Shown: positions 39,101 to 53,676 of the stretch, in pieces
How positions within the stretch are numbered: position 1 is the stretch's first letter
Layout of the letters: each line of letters opens with the position of its first letter
From: Setoptus koraiensis
Lineage: Eukaryota > Arthropoda
Length of the DNA: 64,000 bases
Assembly: GCA_048013815.1 (NCBI GenBank)
Contig: CM106586.1
Location: 6,448,001-6,512,000, forward strand
Direction: 5' to 3'
Position numbers and translations under genes: made by a program
Notes under the pieces: generated by a model
Database searches by the model: none
Told to the model about the DNA's origin: nothing
What the model saw: the letters and a program-made list of their open reading frames with translations, nothing else

Positions 39101-42100
39101 CAAACGCAGCAACAGCAGCAGCAACAAACACGAAATTGCAATCAAGCTGCCATTACGGCCCGCACTCGGATATCTTGCTGCATGGCTCGCTGACCACTGG
39201 CTGACACCAGCGGCTCGGCGGGGCCCCAGCTTGTCGTTGTTCCAATGTAAAGTGTGTGTGTGTGTGCCGTCTGTGTCCTTTTGTAATAATGTTTCTATCT
39301 TGTTTGGCGATCGCGCGCCCCTCGTAATGGTGTCTTTTCTCACGCACGCGTTATTCTCTCAGAACGCGTGCAAATAGGAGCCCCCAAAACGAAGCCACGG
39401 ACAGCATGTAACAGCCAGCATATAACAGCCAACTTATAACAACACGACACACAACAGAGCCAAGAAAGAGGCCACCGGGCCCCAATTCCTGGCTGCCTTT
39501 TTCCGGCTGGCCAACGTTGTTTTATTTCTATTTTGATTATTGTTGTTGGCGCTGCCAGCGATTCAATTTTGAGCTGCCTGATTATTGCTGTTAGCAAGCG
39601 CGCAGCCAGACGACAACTATTGTGTTTGTGTGTCGTCATGTTGTTATTCTTTTTATCCATTAATGGCCTCTATCATTAACGAGCTGCTGCTGCTGCCGCC
39701 GCCGCTTGCCGGGCTCGCCGAGGGCCCGCAAGCAGCGCCGAGGTGACAAGCCCAGGGCACTTCTCTTGCGGGCCACAACTAGGGGCCCCAACAGAAGAAG
39801 CTCTCTCTCTCTCAGAAGCGTGTTGCCGGCAGCGCAACAGCCAGCCATCTTGTAATCTAAATTGGATTAATGAATCGGCTCCCGATGACACCATAATGAT
39901 ACTCATCTTTTGCCCCTTATCTCGCGCTGTGTTGTTGTGTGTGCTCTGCTGTGCAAGGCGACATTGGGGCGCCAACATTAGTTTCGACAACATGGCGCAC
40001 AGTGTGACAAGTGAATTAAACTATTCTCCACATCCAGCCACCATATCTAGCCACCAAATGCAGCCACCATATCCAGCAGAGAGATCCACACCGAACGCTG
40101 CACCAAACAAACGCTGTTTGCTTGTTAGCCTTGGATCGCGCGCGCCCCACAGCCCAGCAAGACAAAGAGAGCGAGAGCCAACAAAACGACGATAAGGCGA
40201 AGAGGGGCGACAAGGCGAGACGAGGCGAGGCGAGAGAGAGAGAGGCACCGAAAGAAGAGGGATAACCATTAAAAAACAAAATTGCAATCATTACTCTTGG
40301 CGACAAATCATCATTACTGCACAGCGCAGCGTTTGTTTTGTCACGTGTTTTAGTGGCAATCTTGACAAGTGCTAACTAGGCAACATTATGTGACAGCTTG
40401 AGCCATTTCTTCTGGCTTCGTCGGGCTTCTTCGGCTTCTTCGGCTTCTCGGGGCTTCTTCTGGCTCCCTTGAGCTCGTTGCACGGCTCGCTTGCTGTTGC
40501 CGGCGAAGCCATTGCTGGCCGTCATCGTCAGCCACTCTCTACTAGCTCTCTTCTAGCTAGCTTCTGGTTAGCTACTGGCTAGCCTCTGGCTGGCTACTGG
40601 CTGGCTACTCCGCTGGCTGGCTGGCTACTCTAGTCGCTAACGGGCTGCTAGTGGTAGCACGGGCCAGCATAACTGGATATGATACAATTGGCGCTTATTT
40701 CAGATATAAGCAGCATTATTTAAGCTGCATTATATAAGTAACGGTATAAAGGCGCGGAGCCGTGCCGAGGGGCCCCAGTGTGTGCTCAAACTGGCTTGAT
40801 TTGATTCAACCAATTGGTTAATTTCGTTTATTCTGACTTGTGAGTGATTCAGTGAGTCACTGTGCTCAATTGGCCAGCGCGTTGCAAGCGCCTCCAACGA
40901 TCGGCCGACTAACTGGCGATTTTATCCCAATTTGCCAGTCTGTCTTCTGTTACGCAACACACTCCTTTGATGAACAACCTTTGATGGCACCTTTCATGTT
41001 GCTGAAACGACCACAAAATATAAATGCAAATTTGACACTAGCCGGCTTGTCAGTTAGCTCGTCAGCCAGCCACCAACACTAACTAACTAACACCAACGGC
41101 AAGTTGGTCTGTTTGTGCAGCAACAAGCTGCTAATTAGCTTGATAATTGTGTGTTTTTGTTGTTTCCATTAGCAACACGAACAAGATTGTTGTGTGTTTT
41201 TGTTGTTTGTGCTGTGTCGGTCTGCTGCAGTGTGCCAGCTCGACACAAGCGCCCCAACAGCCACCCTCGAACCCTAAAATCGCTAAAAATTCACAATCAC
41301 AAAACCCAAAATCACAAAACCCAAAATCACAAAAACCCACAAAACCCAAAATCACAAAAACCCACAAAAAACCCAAAATCACAAAAAACCCACAAAAAAC
41401 CCTACCCGCAAAGACCTAAAAGCGCCGCTCACCAACGCTATATGCCGCTGTCCAACTGCCAATAGCTTGCCAACTGTGTCCAACTAAACTCACTCATCAG
41501 CTGTGTTAACCATTAAATCTCTCAAATCAATCTATGTGATTATCTAATCACGGCGTTATTATTACGTCACACACACAACGAATGTTAGATGCCCATAACG
41601 CCTTTTTCGTCTGCATCAACTCAAAATCAGCGTTTCAGTGTAAGTGACTATGGTAGCCAAAACGCAAACAACAACACTTTACAACAACAATCATCGGCTG
41701 ATTATTTGCTGCAAAATAGTGCAACGGCAACAACATCAACAACAACTACCACTGCTGCCATTGGCGAAATAGCTGCAATTAGAATAGTGCAATCGCCGAC
41801 GCCCCCATCAACACTGACTCTAAGAGACAACAACAACAACAACAACAACAACAATAACAACAATAGTAATTATAACGGGGCCACATCTCCGTCGACCAGT
41901 CAATTGAACAGACAATTCTTACACAATCTGACAAGTGCGTCATCGTCGGCCGCAACAAACATCATAAACAGTGTCACGAGTCATCATCATCATCACCATC
42001 ACTCCTTTTCTCACCATCATCAGCATGCTCACGCCAATCGCAGCTCCTTGGCCGGTCAGCTGTCCGGCTCACAGGAAGTGCTCGGCCAAACAGCAGCCAG

Positions 42101-42213
42101 TGGTAGTTGTAATCAGCAGGCCAGCGGCCAACAGCAATCGCCCGGCCAGCATCAGCAAGACAACATTAGATCATATGGTATGGGCCCACTCACCTGAGCA
42201 ACTTGACTAACAA

Positions 42214-42248
<35 letters not shown>

Positions 42249-45200
42249 ACGTCTATCCGCTGCTCGAATCTGCTTCATATCTGCCGCAAATCTGCCCCAT
42301 ATCTGCCGCGAATCTGCCGCGAATCTGCTTCATATCTGCCGCAAATCTGCCTCTCATCTGCCGCATATCTCATGCGGTTTGTAACCGCAAACGCAATCAC
42401 CGCGAAACCACTATCAATACTTACCCGTCGCTGCTATTCACCGCTGCTATTTACCCGCCGCCGCTATCTACCGCCGCTATGTACCGCCTCTATGTACCGC
42501 CGCTATACACGCTACCGTCGCAACGCAATACGCACTACGGGCCGCCCGTGTGCTCGCTCACCCACTGACCGCTCACCTGCGCCAACGCGCTCACCTGTCG
42601 GTCGCTCACATTTTATTCGCATTCATTCGCATACGTGGTGTCGTACGTCGTGTCCACGACGCAACCAACATTTACGGCCTGCGCGTTGCATAACACACAC
42701 ATACCGTTATGTCGCCGACACCGTTATGTAACTCACCTGTCTGCCCATACGCCCGCCTGCCTACCTGCAAACAAACCGCAAACCTGCTGCTTCGCTGCTT
42801 ACCATGACCTCCATGACCTTTACGGTAACTTTATTGGCTGTGTCAACTGTCTCTGCTCAACTGTTGCCTCAACTCATGACGCAATCTCTCTGTCACGCTG
42901 TGTGTCACGCTTTGGCACGCTAATCGCATCTCACGAATTGGTCGTCGACTTGATATGCCAAATTGCCTTATTCTAATCTACTTGACATTACTCGAACGGT
43001 GTGCTCGAACGCCGCGACCCCCCAACCAAAATTGATTATCTCGCGTAATTGAAATCCAAACCAAAAATTGAATCTGGCGCCACTGTACCACTCGCGGTTA
43101 CCTTGTGGTTACCTGGCGCTCACCTTGTGGCTACCTTGTGGCAAATGTCCACTTGCTGTGACTTAACTGTGTGTTTACCTGTTTACTGTTGTGTGACCCG
43201 TTTGTTTATTGTGTGTATCATGTCCGTTTATTATGCAATCTTTAACCTTTAGTCGAGTCCATTTCAAACTGTAAGCCAAGCCGTAGCCTCCCAACAACAA
43301 CAGCAACAACAACAACAACTGCTGCTGCAATCGTCGCTGTCCAACAGTTCGTCTGGTCAACTAAACGGAGCGGCCGTATCGTCGCCGTCTAAAAAAGCAA
43401 CAACAGCAACCAGCCAACGTCCACAATCGGCGGCAATGATGCAACGTCAGATGAGCACAACAACATTGGGTAGTGCAAAGTATAATTTCAACAGCAACAA
43501 CAACAACAACAGCGGCAGCACATTCTCTGGTGGCAGCAATAACAGTCGCAATCACCGCTTGTATCAGCGTCAAATGACCGCGTCACAATTAACAACAACC
43601 ACCTATGACAGACAACAACAACAACAACAACAAACATTCCAGGCACAACAGCTGACCGGAAGTAGCGCACAAATTAATGGAATGTCGTCTAGTTCACATT
43701 TGACCATGTCAACTAATTGCTTAAATTTGGCCATGTCGTCAACAACAACAACAGCGGCAGACAAACAGGTAATTAGTCGCCGTTCACCTGTCCAACAATC
43801 AGCCAATGCATCGGGCCAATCAACAGGTGTCAATGGTGGCGCTGCGGCATCATCTGGGTCGTCATCGTCATCATCAACGGCGGCGGCGGCAGCAGCAGCA
43901 GCCGGAACAACGTCAGCGGGCGGCCGCACGGGTTCGTCGGGTTCCGGCGCGTCAACATCGGGCTCGGGCACGGCCACTGGCTCGTCGGGACAAAGCACCA
44001 ATAAGCGCATAATAAGTAGGATGTTATCAATACACACAATAGGCAGTAGCAGCAGTAGTAACGACAAAAACAACAACACCAGCAGTAACAGCAGTGGTGG
44101 TGGTGGCGGCGCTGGCGCCGGTTCCAACGCTTGCGATTCTGGGCCCGATCACCGTCATCATCATCACCACCATCATCACAGTCAAGCATTTGCCTCAGGT
44201 AATTATCGCAAGTTTTTTGTTGTTGCATAATTGTGCATAATTGTGCATAATTGCGCAATTTTCAACTTTTGTCACTTTATGGCGGCGCCATTGCATGCAA
44301 ACGGTCATTGCATTGCTCTTTCGATGCAGTGACATGTCGATGTGGCGGCGTGTCGATGTGGCGGCGTGTCGATGTGGCGACATGTCGACGTGCAGTGGGC
44401 TGACGATGTCGATTTTTGGTGCCGACTCACGGCAAGCTCGCCGACTGGCCGTCGATGCGCCGTTAATGGTCGCAAGCCAACGGCCTCATGCGACAGTAAT
44501 GTGGCGCTAATGCCACACTATCGCCCCCGTCGTATTGCAACAGTAACAGATGAAGGGGCCCACAGCTCGTCGTGGAGAGGCCCGTGGTTAGGCCGCATTG
44601 GTAGCCTTTTACATTGCACTGTCGGTTGGGTGCGCTACGCAGCGCATGCCGTAATACGCCTAGCGTTGGCGGCCCAAATAGCTGGGCCCATTCACTTGGC
44701 TACAGGCCGTACTGTCGCCAGCGATCTTGGCCACACTGGCCAGCCGGCCGTTTCGTCTTGAAGGTCGGCCTATCAGCGGCAGAGTGAGTGTACAACTTGC
44801 AGTGACGTAATAGATGAGATGATGTCATTTGCAGCGCGCGCGCAATCACGTCGCACGAGAAACGGGTCGCCTCACCAATCATCGCTCGTTCTCGTTTACA
44901 AACGGAAACGGATGATCGATTCGAGTGCGGCCGTTGTGCCGCTGCACGGGCCGGGCCACTAAACCAGTCGGTTTTGGCTAGGCAATCGCGCGATAATAAT
45001 AATAATCGTCGTCGTCGTCGTGGCCGGATCCATTCGTCATCGTTGGCCGGCGCTGGCCGGCGCAAAGCTCAGCGCGCGGCCACTTCGGGCCGGCAAGTTG
45101 TCGCCTCGACTTACAACGGCAAGCAAGCGCCAGTATGGCACCAGTATTATGCAGTATCATGCAGTATCATGCAGTATCATGCAGTGTTATGGGGCCCCAA

Positions 45201-48200
45201 AAGCAGCGGGCTGGCCAGCGTGGCGAGCCCAGTTGCAAAATGAATTGGCGCCGTTCGCTCCACTGGCGGCCGTTTGTGTTGGCCACTAGCGCCAGTATAT
45301 TTAGCATAATTGCTATTGCAATTGTGATCCAGTTTCACTTTCTCTGCAGCCATGTTGCGCGTTGTGACATAATCATCATAAGACGACAACCAGTAATGAT
45401 GCTGGCCCTGTTATGCTAATGCAACGCGCGCCAGCCCACAAAACTGGCCAACAAACCGCTGCTTGTTATGCAATGTCAACTGGCACCATCATGAGCCCGT
45501 GCGCGACCATCAGTGTGGCGCGCCAACAAACGAGCGCCTAACGAGCTCTCTGCCGGCTCGTGCTGTTTGTTTTGCCAGACCAAAACGGGGGCCAGTTCAT
45601 TGTAGTCTGGTTGTTTTTGTTTTCATTTTTATTCTTGGCCCCCTCTCTCCGAACGTCGCTCTCTCTCCGAACGTCGCTCTCTCTCCGAATGTCGCTCTCT
45701 CTCCGAACGTCGCATTCTCTTCGAACATCCATCTCGCTCTGGCCGCGCACATACATCTTGACAAGCGGCCATGTGTGCTGGCTGCACGAGCTCATTTCGG
45801 TGCGCGCTCGGCCGGGCTCATTTCGATGTCGGGCTGCGGCCAGCTACAATATTGCATAATAATCCGACTGTAATAGCCTGATTATTATTATATTGCGCAA
45901 CACACACCCACCAACTCTGTGCCGCTGGCCCTCGTTGCGCTCAGCGAGAGCTTGGTGAGCACAGCGCGAGCTTGGCGAGCGCAACGCAACGAGCAGCACA
46001 CCGTGCGCTTCGCAGTGGACAGCTTGTGACAATGGCTCCCCCGTTCCGATATCCGCGCCACTCGAACAGAGCGGCACACACATTCGGAAACAGCGTCGTT
46101 TTGACCACCGGCCAAGATTGTTGTCGAGTTTGTGTCATGACGAAATTATGCAAATTTATCGTCTATCCAAACACGCGCCAGCGTCGCTTGTTGTTGTGCG
46201 TGTTTGCAAGACACGAGCACACTGGCAAGCGTGCACTTGAGCTCTCTCTCTGTCAGTGAGGGCCGAGCAGCGTCTCACTGATTTGTTGTTGTTGTCGTCG
46301 TCTGGCGATTGCCTCGACGACGGGCCCCTGATGACGAGCCAGTGACATTTGTTAAACAGCGAGCTAGTGCAAATGTCAGTGGCGTTTGTGTCGAGCTGAA
46401 CTTTCAAGTGTGCGTACTTGTGCGCCCGGCCCAATGAGCGCCCCGCTCACAATGCGGCGACCGGGCCCCGTCCCGCGCCCGCCGACATGCTGAGATGTGA
46501 TCGATATTCGTCGCTGGCGCTCGCAGCGCCGAAGCGACAGTTAAATTACTTTCCACTGTCTTGTTGTTATTAGTTGTCGGTCGTTGCTTGGCTGCCGGCT
46601 CTCGGCTCTCAATTCTCGGCTCTCAATCCTCGGCTCTCAATCCTCGGCTCTCAATCCTCGGCTGGCCGGCTGCGGGCCCGGGATCGCGAGCGACAAGCGG
46701 CGAGCGGCGAGCGACCAGCCGGCAGACGGAACAGCCTGCCAACAGGAAAGAATTGCCATTTGGCGCCGAATTGAATCGCATTGGCGCGCATTGGATCGGA
46801 TGCGCGAGCCAATCGAAGGGGCCCCAAATCGACATCGTAATGGCGCATTGTAATTCAATCGAAACGAAGCGACACGACGAAACGACTAAACTCAACGATG
46901 CACGCCGAGTCTCGCCGGCGAGCGAGCGTCAGTCATTAGCGAGCACAATGATCATTAGTGCTGTGCATCCATTGACTGTGTCCATATGCCACTCTGCGCG
47001 CACACACACACGCACGCACAACAGTTATCTAACATCGGTCTAGCCAGCCGAAATGCGAAATATACAGCTTATACGAAGCTTACATAAAGCTTATGTGCGC
47101 TTGGCGTGGTTAGACGCGGGCCGGCGCAGAGATATACTCAATTAGACAATTAGCGCCGGATGTTGCATTTTGTACAATGCGCGCAACATCAATCAGCAAT
47201 TGTGTTGTTACGGCCATTGTGTCGGCCATTCTGTTCACGCTAGCGCGCGCACACTGCGCGCCCAAATGACTTTATGAACGGAAACTAACTACTTCTGTTC
47301 CGTTTTGTCCCCCTCGCCTTAGTGTGTGTGTGTCACACACACACACACACACACACCAATTCATCTCATCATCATGGCAACTCGACATTCAACTGCTCGC
47401 TATCCACGCGTGAATACCGTTGATGCCGACGATCGTGTTGCGCAATGTTGTTGGCCTCATACCAAGCGTATATGTACCGTAGCGTATGGCTCGATATATG
47501 AAAGTCGCGCAGTAGTGAAAGTGGCACAGTTGCGAGCGGCACACGCACGACGCACGCACACGGGTGGCGTATGCGCGCGTTGTCCTATAAGTGCTGTCGA
47601 ACATGATTACTGCCGGCGTTGTTTATAAGTGAGTGCAATTTTTTAGTTGAAGGTGCCATACAGGCGAGGCGAGCTGCCTTGCTGGCTGGCCAGATCGCTG
47701 TTCAGACGAGCGCGCGCTCAGTGTGCACAGCACTGTTTGCCAGCGCTGTGCACACTGAGCGCGACTAGTCGCGCGAACCTAGCGCCGTTCGCGACTAGTC
47801 GCACAAACCTAGCGCCGCTCGCGACTAGTCTGGCCACCGTGTTGTTGACGGCCGCATTGTGGACACTGGCGCCCGCTGGCGCACACATACCCGCCACATA
47901 CCGGCCGCGCACCGGCCGCATGCCGGCCGCATACCGGCCGCATACAATGGCCGCCCGACGCAACCATACGGCGCCATATGGGGAGTGAGCCGAAGCGAGA
48001 GCGAGAGCTCGCCAGAACAGGAAACGAGCGATATGTGCGTGTGTGTGTGCGTGTGTGTGTGCGTAGTGTGCGTGCCTGTTGTGCCAATGCGGCATTAATA
48101 GCGACTAGCGCCTAGCTACCGGCCGCTGGCTGCTAGCGACCGGCAGCGTGGCAGATATCAGACCTGCGACAGCATGGCAAACATCGGGCCGCATAGCGAC

Positions 48201-51200
48201 TATCGGGCGCCAGCGCAGTGACTTTGGGGCGCCGGCGAGCAGCGGACGACGACGGATCCAGTTGGCTGAATCTCCGGCTTGCTGCTCGGCGGGGCCCCCG
48301 CTGGTGGCAGCCATCGGGCACTCCCATGGGCGAGCTAGCCGAGGAGCTGGCACGAGCGGCCGCCAGCTCAGCCGAACTCGACTCAAATGCATGTAAATCA
48401 GACACACAAGAGCGCACAAAATTAGCGACTTGTCCAACGGCAACAACAACGGCAGCAACAACAACAACAACAACAGCGCAACGACAACAACAACAACTAC
48501 TCAAACGGCTCGCTCGGGCCCGACGTCCAGGCCGCCCAAGCCACGCGGGCGACCTACGCAGCTCTATAAAGCTTTATGGGGCCCGTGGAGCTTCGCCAGG
48601 CCAACAATCCCTCATTTGAGTTAGCTCGGTTGTTCCCCTGTTGCCGGTTGTTTGGGCCCGTTGTCAGGCCGTTGCGTAACGCCTGTGCGCCAGTTACGTC
48701 GGGCCGGTGCCCGTCGTTACGCAACTGGCGAGTCGCGCCAGCCTGCCGCGTAACCCTTTGGCGCTACCAACGGCAACGGCAAACGGCGACTGCAAACAGC
48801 AACTAGTTCCTAGGTAACTATTAAGTTAGGCCGCTAATAGCCGGCTGGTCGGAGCAACGGCAAGGCCGACTAAGGGCGCGACGACAAGTGCAGGCCCATT
48901 ACCTGTCAGACAGACACGGGATAAGAAATATTCCGGCGCTGGCGGCTATAATTAAACGGAGCCGAGCACGCCATTGCTGCAACCAACTATTGCAACTCGT
49001 GCCAGTATTACGGTGCCACGGTCTCACTCGTGACACGTTGCGTTTTGTCTGATGAAATAAAAGCACACACAACAGTCGATAAATTGATGATTTAACGCAC
49101 GTCTGGCGCTTGCGAGATGCAAACAAGCGATCGCGGTCGTTTGCACCATTGCGAGCCACTGTTACACAGTGGCCCCAACAGCAACAGCCAACAGCAACAA
49201 CCAATGGCAACAACCAATGGCAACAACCAATGGCAACAACATTGCATAACGTCGGCCGGCCAGCGCGGCACAGGTAACTCTCGAGCCGCGACAGGTAACT
49301 CGCGACAGGTAACGCGGCACAGGTAACTCGCCAGTCGCGACAGGTAGCGCCGGCAACATTGCCCATTAATTTATCGGCAAACAATGTTGTCGTCTCAAGT
49401 CTGTTGCAATTTCTGTCCGTCAGTCGCCCTGTCTGTCTGACTGTCTGTCTGACTGTTTGTCCGTCTGACCGTTTGTTTGACCAACAGTAACTGTCGGGTG
49501 TTGGTGCAACGTCAAGCGCCAACACCGCCACCTATTGCACATACTCGACGGCTGACGGTGACAATGTTGACACTGGCTGGCTGGTCGGGCGGCCATTCGA
49601 GCCACTTTATAGATATTTGCGTTACATTACATACTTGCGTACCCTTACGCACGCTTGTGTACGCACGTTACGTAACAATGGCAACGGCGCCAATTTTGAC
49701 CATTGCAAAATAATGATAGCCATAATTGTTTGCGACGTGTGTGTGTGTCTTGCATTGAGATTACAACTTGCGTAACTTGCATTGACCAAACCTGGCAACC
49801 GTAATAGTGAGTGTGCCAACGAAAAGTTGCCCAACAAACCGTCGCAAGAAACCCTAGGTAACTCCAACCATAAATACTGTAAATATATAAATAGCATTTG
49901 TGACAGTTGTAATGTGCGGGCAAGCGACTGTTTATATTATTTTAATATTATGCCCATTGCCACACTGTAGACCCAGTAGACAATGCCGGACAATGGTGAC
50001 ATAATGTCACTTGTGTGCCCCTATAGGCCGTTGCTGTCCAGACCGACGCGCTGCCAAGTGACTGGCGAGCCAATCAAAAATACCTCACGCTCTCTGGCGC
50101 TGAAATACCCCGGCTAATGACACACTGATCAAATAGATTTAATAGATATCCTGTAATGCAAGCAAACAAACGCCGCCCAACTCGCCTGGCCCGCCCAACG
50201 CAATAACGCCTAACGGAGTGGGGCGCCCAACAAACTGGGCCGCCTAACGCAACTAGCTCAAATTGCTTGCAATGTTAGATGCCGTTAGGCGACTGCTGCC
50301 GGGCCCCTCTCACTTGTCAGTTGCATCATTGGCCATTGCACAGCATTACTTATCTAGACTTTACACATTTTGTGCATTTAGATATCTCGCACACACACAC
50401 ACACATTTGTATATATATATACCCGCCTACTTTGGGCCGGTCCACCTCTAGGCGGCCTAGATCCCCTAGGTGAGGCGAGTCTCGTTGCATTTGGTTAGTG
50501 TTTTCCCCAATGGCATATAACGGGATATATATATATATAAGTACATTTATACAGTTGTGTGCGATATCAAGTTCAGTTATTCAGTTGTGTGCCAACCAAC
50601 TTGATATTATATAACTGATGATGTTGTGTGTTTGTCTATTTGCAGTTGCAAATTTGCGAGCTTCTTTTGCTTGAGTCGCACACACCAGCCAGTGATTTAC
50701 ATATTGGCTGGCTAGCCAGCTCGTCAGGCCGCCCTAGCGTTGGGCCGCCCTTGCGTTGGGCCGCCCATTGCCACTGTCACTCGGTTGGCGCCACTACAAC
50801 TGACAACAATTGCCGCGCTAGCGGCACCAATGAGGCCCCGGCACCGATGGCCGGCCTAAAAGTTGTTGTTTATTTTTCTTTTTTTGGCAAATCTCGTCTC
50901 GTGAGCTCGTTTGTGTTGCCACTGTCTGACAGTGAGCGTCTCACCGTCAGAGTGACTGCCAGCGCCATTTTGCCCATTTTGCCCATTTCGCCCATTTTGC
51001 AGAATGTGCGCATTGTCTGCACCGGCGACGGGGGCGGCCCAACACTTTAGGCCGCCTCCAAATCATGGAATATGTATTTATTCCGTCAATTTATTCCCGC
51101 TCCTCGCCCGGCTCCGCCGCCGCCGCCGCCGCTAAATGGGAGCCCTCCCCACAGCCCACACACAGGCTGGCTGGCGAGTATGGGGACGAGTAGCAGCCAG

Positions 51201-52545
51201 TGACACATCGCCAGATAGATCTGATCCATATACATGACGAGCATGTCAGTTTACACTCTATAATCCGCGCTCGTATATAATGCTCGTATAATACTTGTAT
51301 ATCTGCGTGTATTTATACTTGTATTTATACTCGCATTTATACTTGTATTTATACTTGCACACATACACGCGGGCGGCCTTATCTGGCGGCTCGTGCCCGA
51401 GCCAGCCGGCCCGACTCGCCTCCGCTGGCCGCTAAGCTGCCGAGCCCCAGAAGCTGGCCCCCAGAAGCCGGGCCCCAAAAAAAGGAAATGAATTGTTTAC
51501 AATCGAATTTATTCCGTTTGATTCCACTGGTGCCAGTGGCGAGCCATTATTGCGCCAGCTTTATGTCTGACCAAGCTGCCTTATATCCGCTTGCAATGCA
51601 GCCTGTGTGATGCATCTATTCGCATAAAATTATATCGCCGGCGCTCGCTCATCATGCCGCCACGCCATGCACTGGGCCAGTGGCATGAAAATGGCAAGCT
51701 AGCTGACTGATGAGATAATACAACGGCAGCGCCAACAATGGCCAACGATATAATAATGTTGTTATCGTCTCTCCTATTATTATATCATCGCGTGTGCAAC
51801 GCGGAGACGTTGACTTTTGCACAAGTGCTGCAAAACTGGCCAAATCTCTGCAATGTTTCACTTATTCCACACTCTGCCGTCTAGACTCGGCGATCAACAG
51901 CCAGACTCGGCGATCCACAGCCAGACACCGCGATTCATCGCGGAATTCATCGTGCTGCCACCGGGCCGGCGAAAACTCAGGTGAGATGCCGAACTGGCGC
52001 GTCTGTGGCGGGCCTCTGCTGGCCTCGTTTGAACGGGGGCCTCTCGCCAGACAACCGGGGACCCTCGTCGAACGCGCCGAATGAATCGCTAATTTTTCCG
52101 ATCCGACGCAATTCCGTGCCGACGGATCGCATCGTGTCGGGTCGCGGCGGATCGCAGCCGGTCGCAACGGATCGGATTTGTAAGAGTCGGATTAGTGTTG
52201 CTGGCGGCTCAATGGCTGGCTCCGTTTGACTTTGCAGCCCGTTGGGCGACTGTCGCTGCAGCTCGTTTATCGCTGGCATCATGATGATGCCAGCCTCGTG
52301 ATAGCAGCATCTCAGATAAATCATTTCTCTAGATCATCTGGCAGGCATCTAGGTATCAACTCGCTACAAGCGCCAGCAACAACAATGGGGCCGAATATGG
52401 CTTACAGAGCCATTGTTGGCATTCGCAATTTAAAGCGCAATTTTATTGAATTTGCCAGCCATAACGGCGCGCTATAACTGGCCTTTCTTTTGCTATCGCT
52501 ACTGCGTTCGCCTCTGATTTTGGCTTCGATTTTGCTTTTGATTTG

Positions 52546-52576
<31 letters not shown>

Positions 52577-53587
52577 TTGCATCTAACAAGTATCACAGCA
52601 CAGCCAACACACAAGCTGCAACTAAAGCTCTATTGTGCGCCGCATCATCCTATATAAACAAACAACCAAACTAGCTTGGCAAACACAGACAAACAAACAG
52701 TTGGATATTTGCAGCCAGCGATGGCTACACTGAACGGTTTATGGTATGGCGAGCCCTTTCCAGCACACATATCGGCGCCGCAATCCGTTGACTGGCCGCC
52801 AGATAATCTGGCAAGCTAATGATTGGCTCGCTGGTTGCGCTGATTGGCCCATTGGCCCCCAATGTGACATGTTGCCAGCCGGGCTTGCACGGGCTCTTCG
52901 CTGGAGCTCGTTGCAGGGGCTCCCGTCGTGAAGGCTGGTCGTAAAGGGGCCTATATGATGTGTGTTTGCAGTGGCCTAGTGTTGTGCCGGCCCAGTGTTG
53001 TGCCGGCCCAGTGTTGTGCCGGCCCAGTGTTAGCCGGGCCCAGTGTTAGCCGGGCCTAGTGTGGCACAGCCGGGACCGGCCTAACTGGTGGCTGTGTGCC
53101 GCTGCACGAGTGGCCGCGCTTGCCGACATCCTTGGATGGACACAAACACATTATTAGATTATGAGAAACAAGTGATTCGCGATTGTTTGTCGCCAAACCG
53201 GCCTAACCAGCCGAGCCCGGCTGGTTAGGGCATCTTGCCGAGCGGCCCGTGAGTGGTTCGCTGCAAAGGCCGACTACACTTTAAGTTGGCCGACCCAATC
53301 GTGCCGGCCAGCGTGCTGCCAGCCCGTTAGGCCGCCTTAGCGGTTCCATCACATTGACTGATCTTGTTTGTGTGGAATGGGGCAACGGGCTGGCCTATGG
53401 CCAATTAGACAAGTGCGCCCGACAAGTGGCCGCGCCGACCAATCAATTCATGCCATCCAGTTGTGTGTGGAGCCCCGGCCGGTTACCTCGCCCGGCGATT
53501 CTTTCCCCGTTCGCTGGCGTCTCTTTGTGCCGGCTCGGGCTGGCGTGTTGCTGCAACTGGCTGCTGGCGAGCCAGCCAGAGCAGTCG

Positions 53588-53676
<89 letters not shown>

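Larger units (their letters stand above)
36489..41588. other. Tomosyn intron between linker exons A and B
   Basis: Holds five of the GGGGCCCC octamers (37670, 37837, 39220, 39782, 40769), a 14-bp repeat at 38581, a GTT-rich tract near 38800-38915 and a possible TATA element at 40745. A possible alternative terminal exon lies at 36581-36726. No other coding evidence. Confidence 0.65.

Noticed and set aside
51889-51980. Possible extra tomosyn exon (acceptor CCGTCTAG, donor CTCAG before GTGAGA, phase 1 to 1)
   Set aside because: In-frame and plausible as an optional cassette, but it is made of a short duplicated ACTCGGCGATC motif, has no homology, and is not needed to complete the frame.
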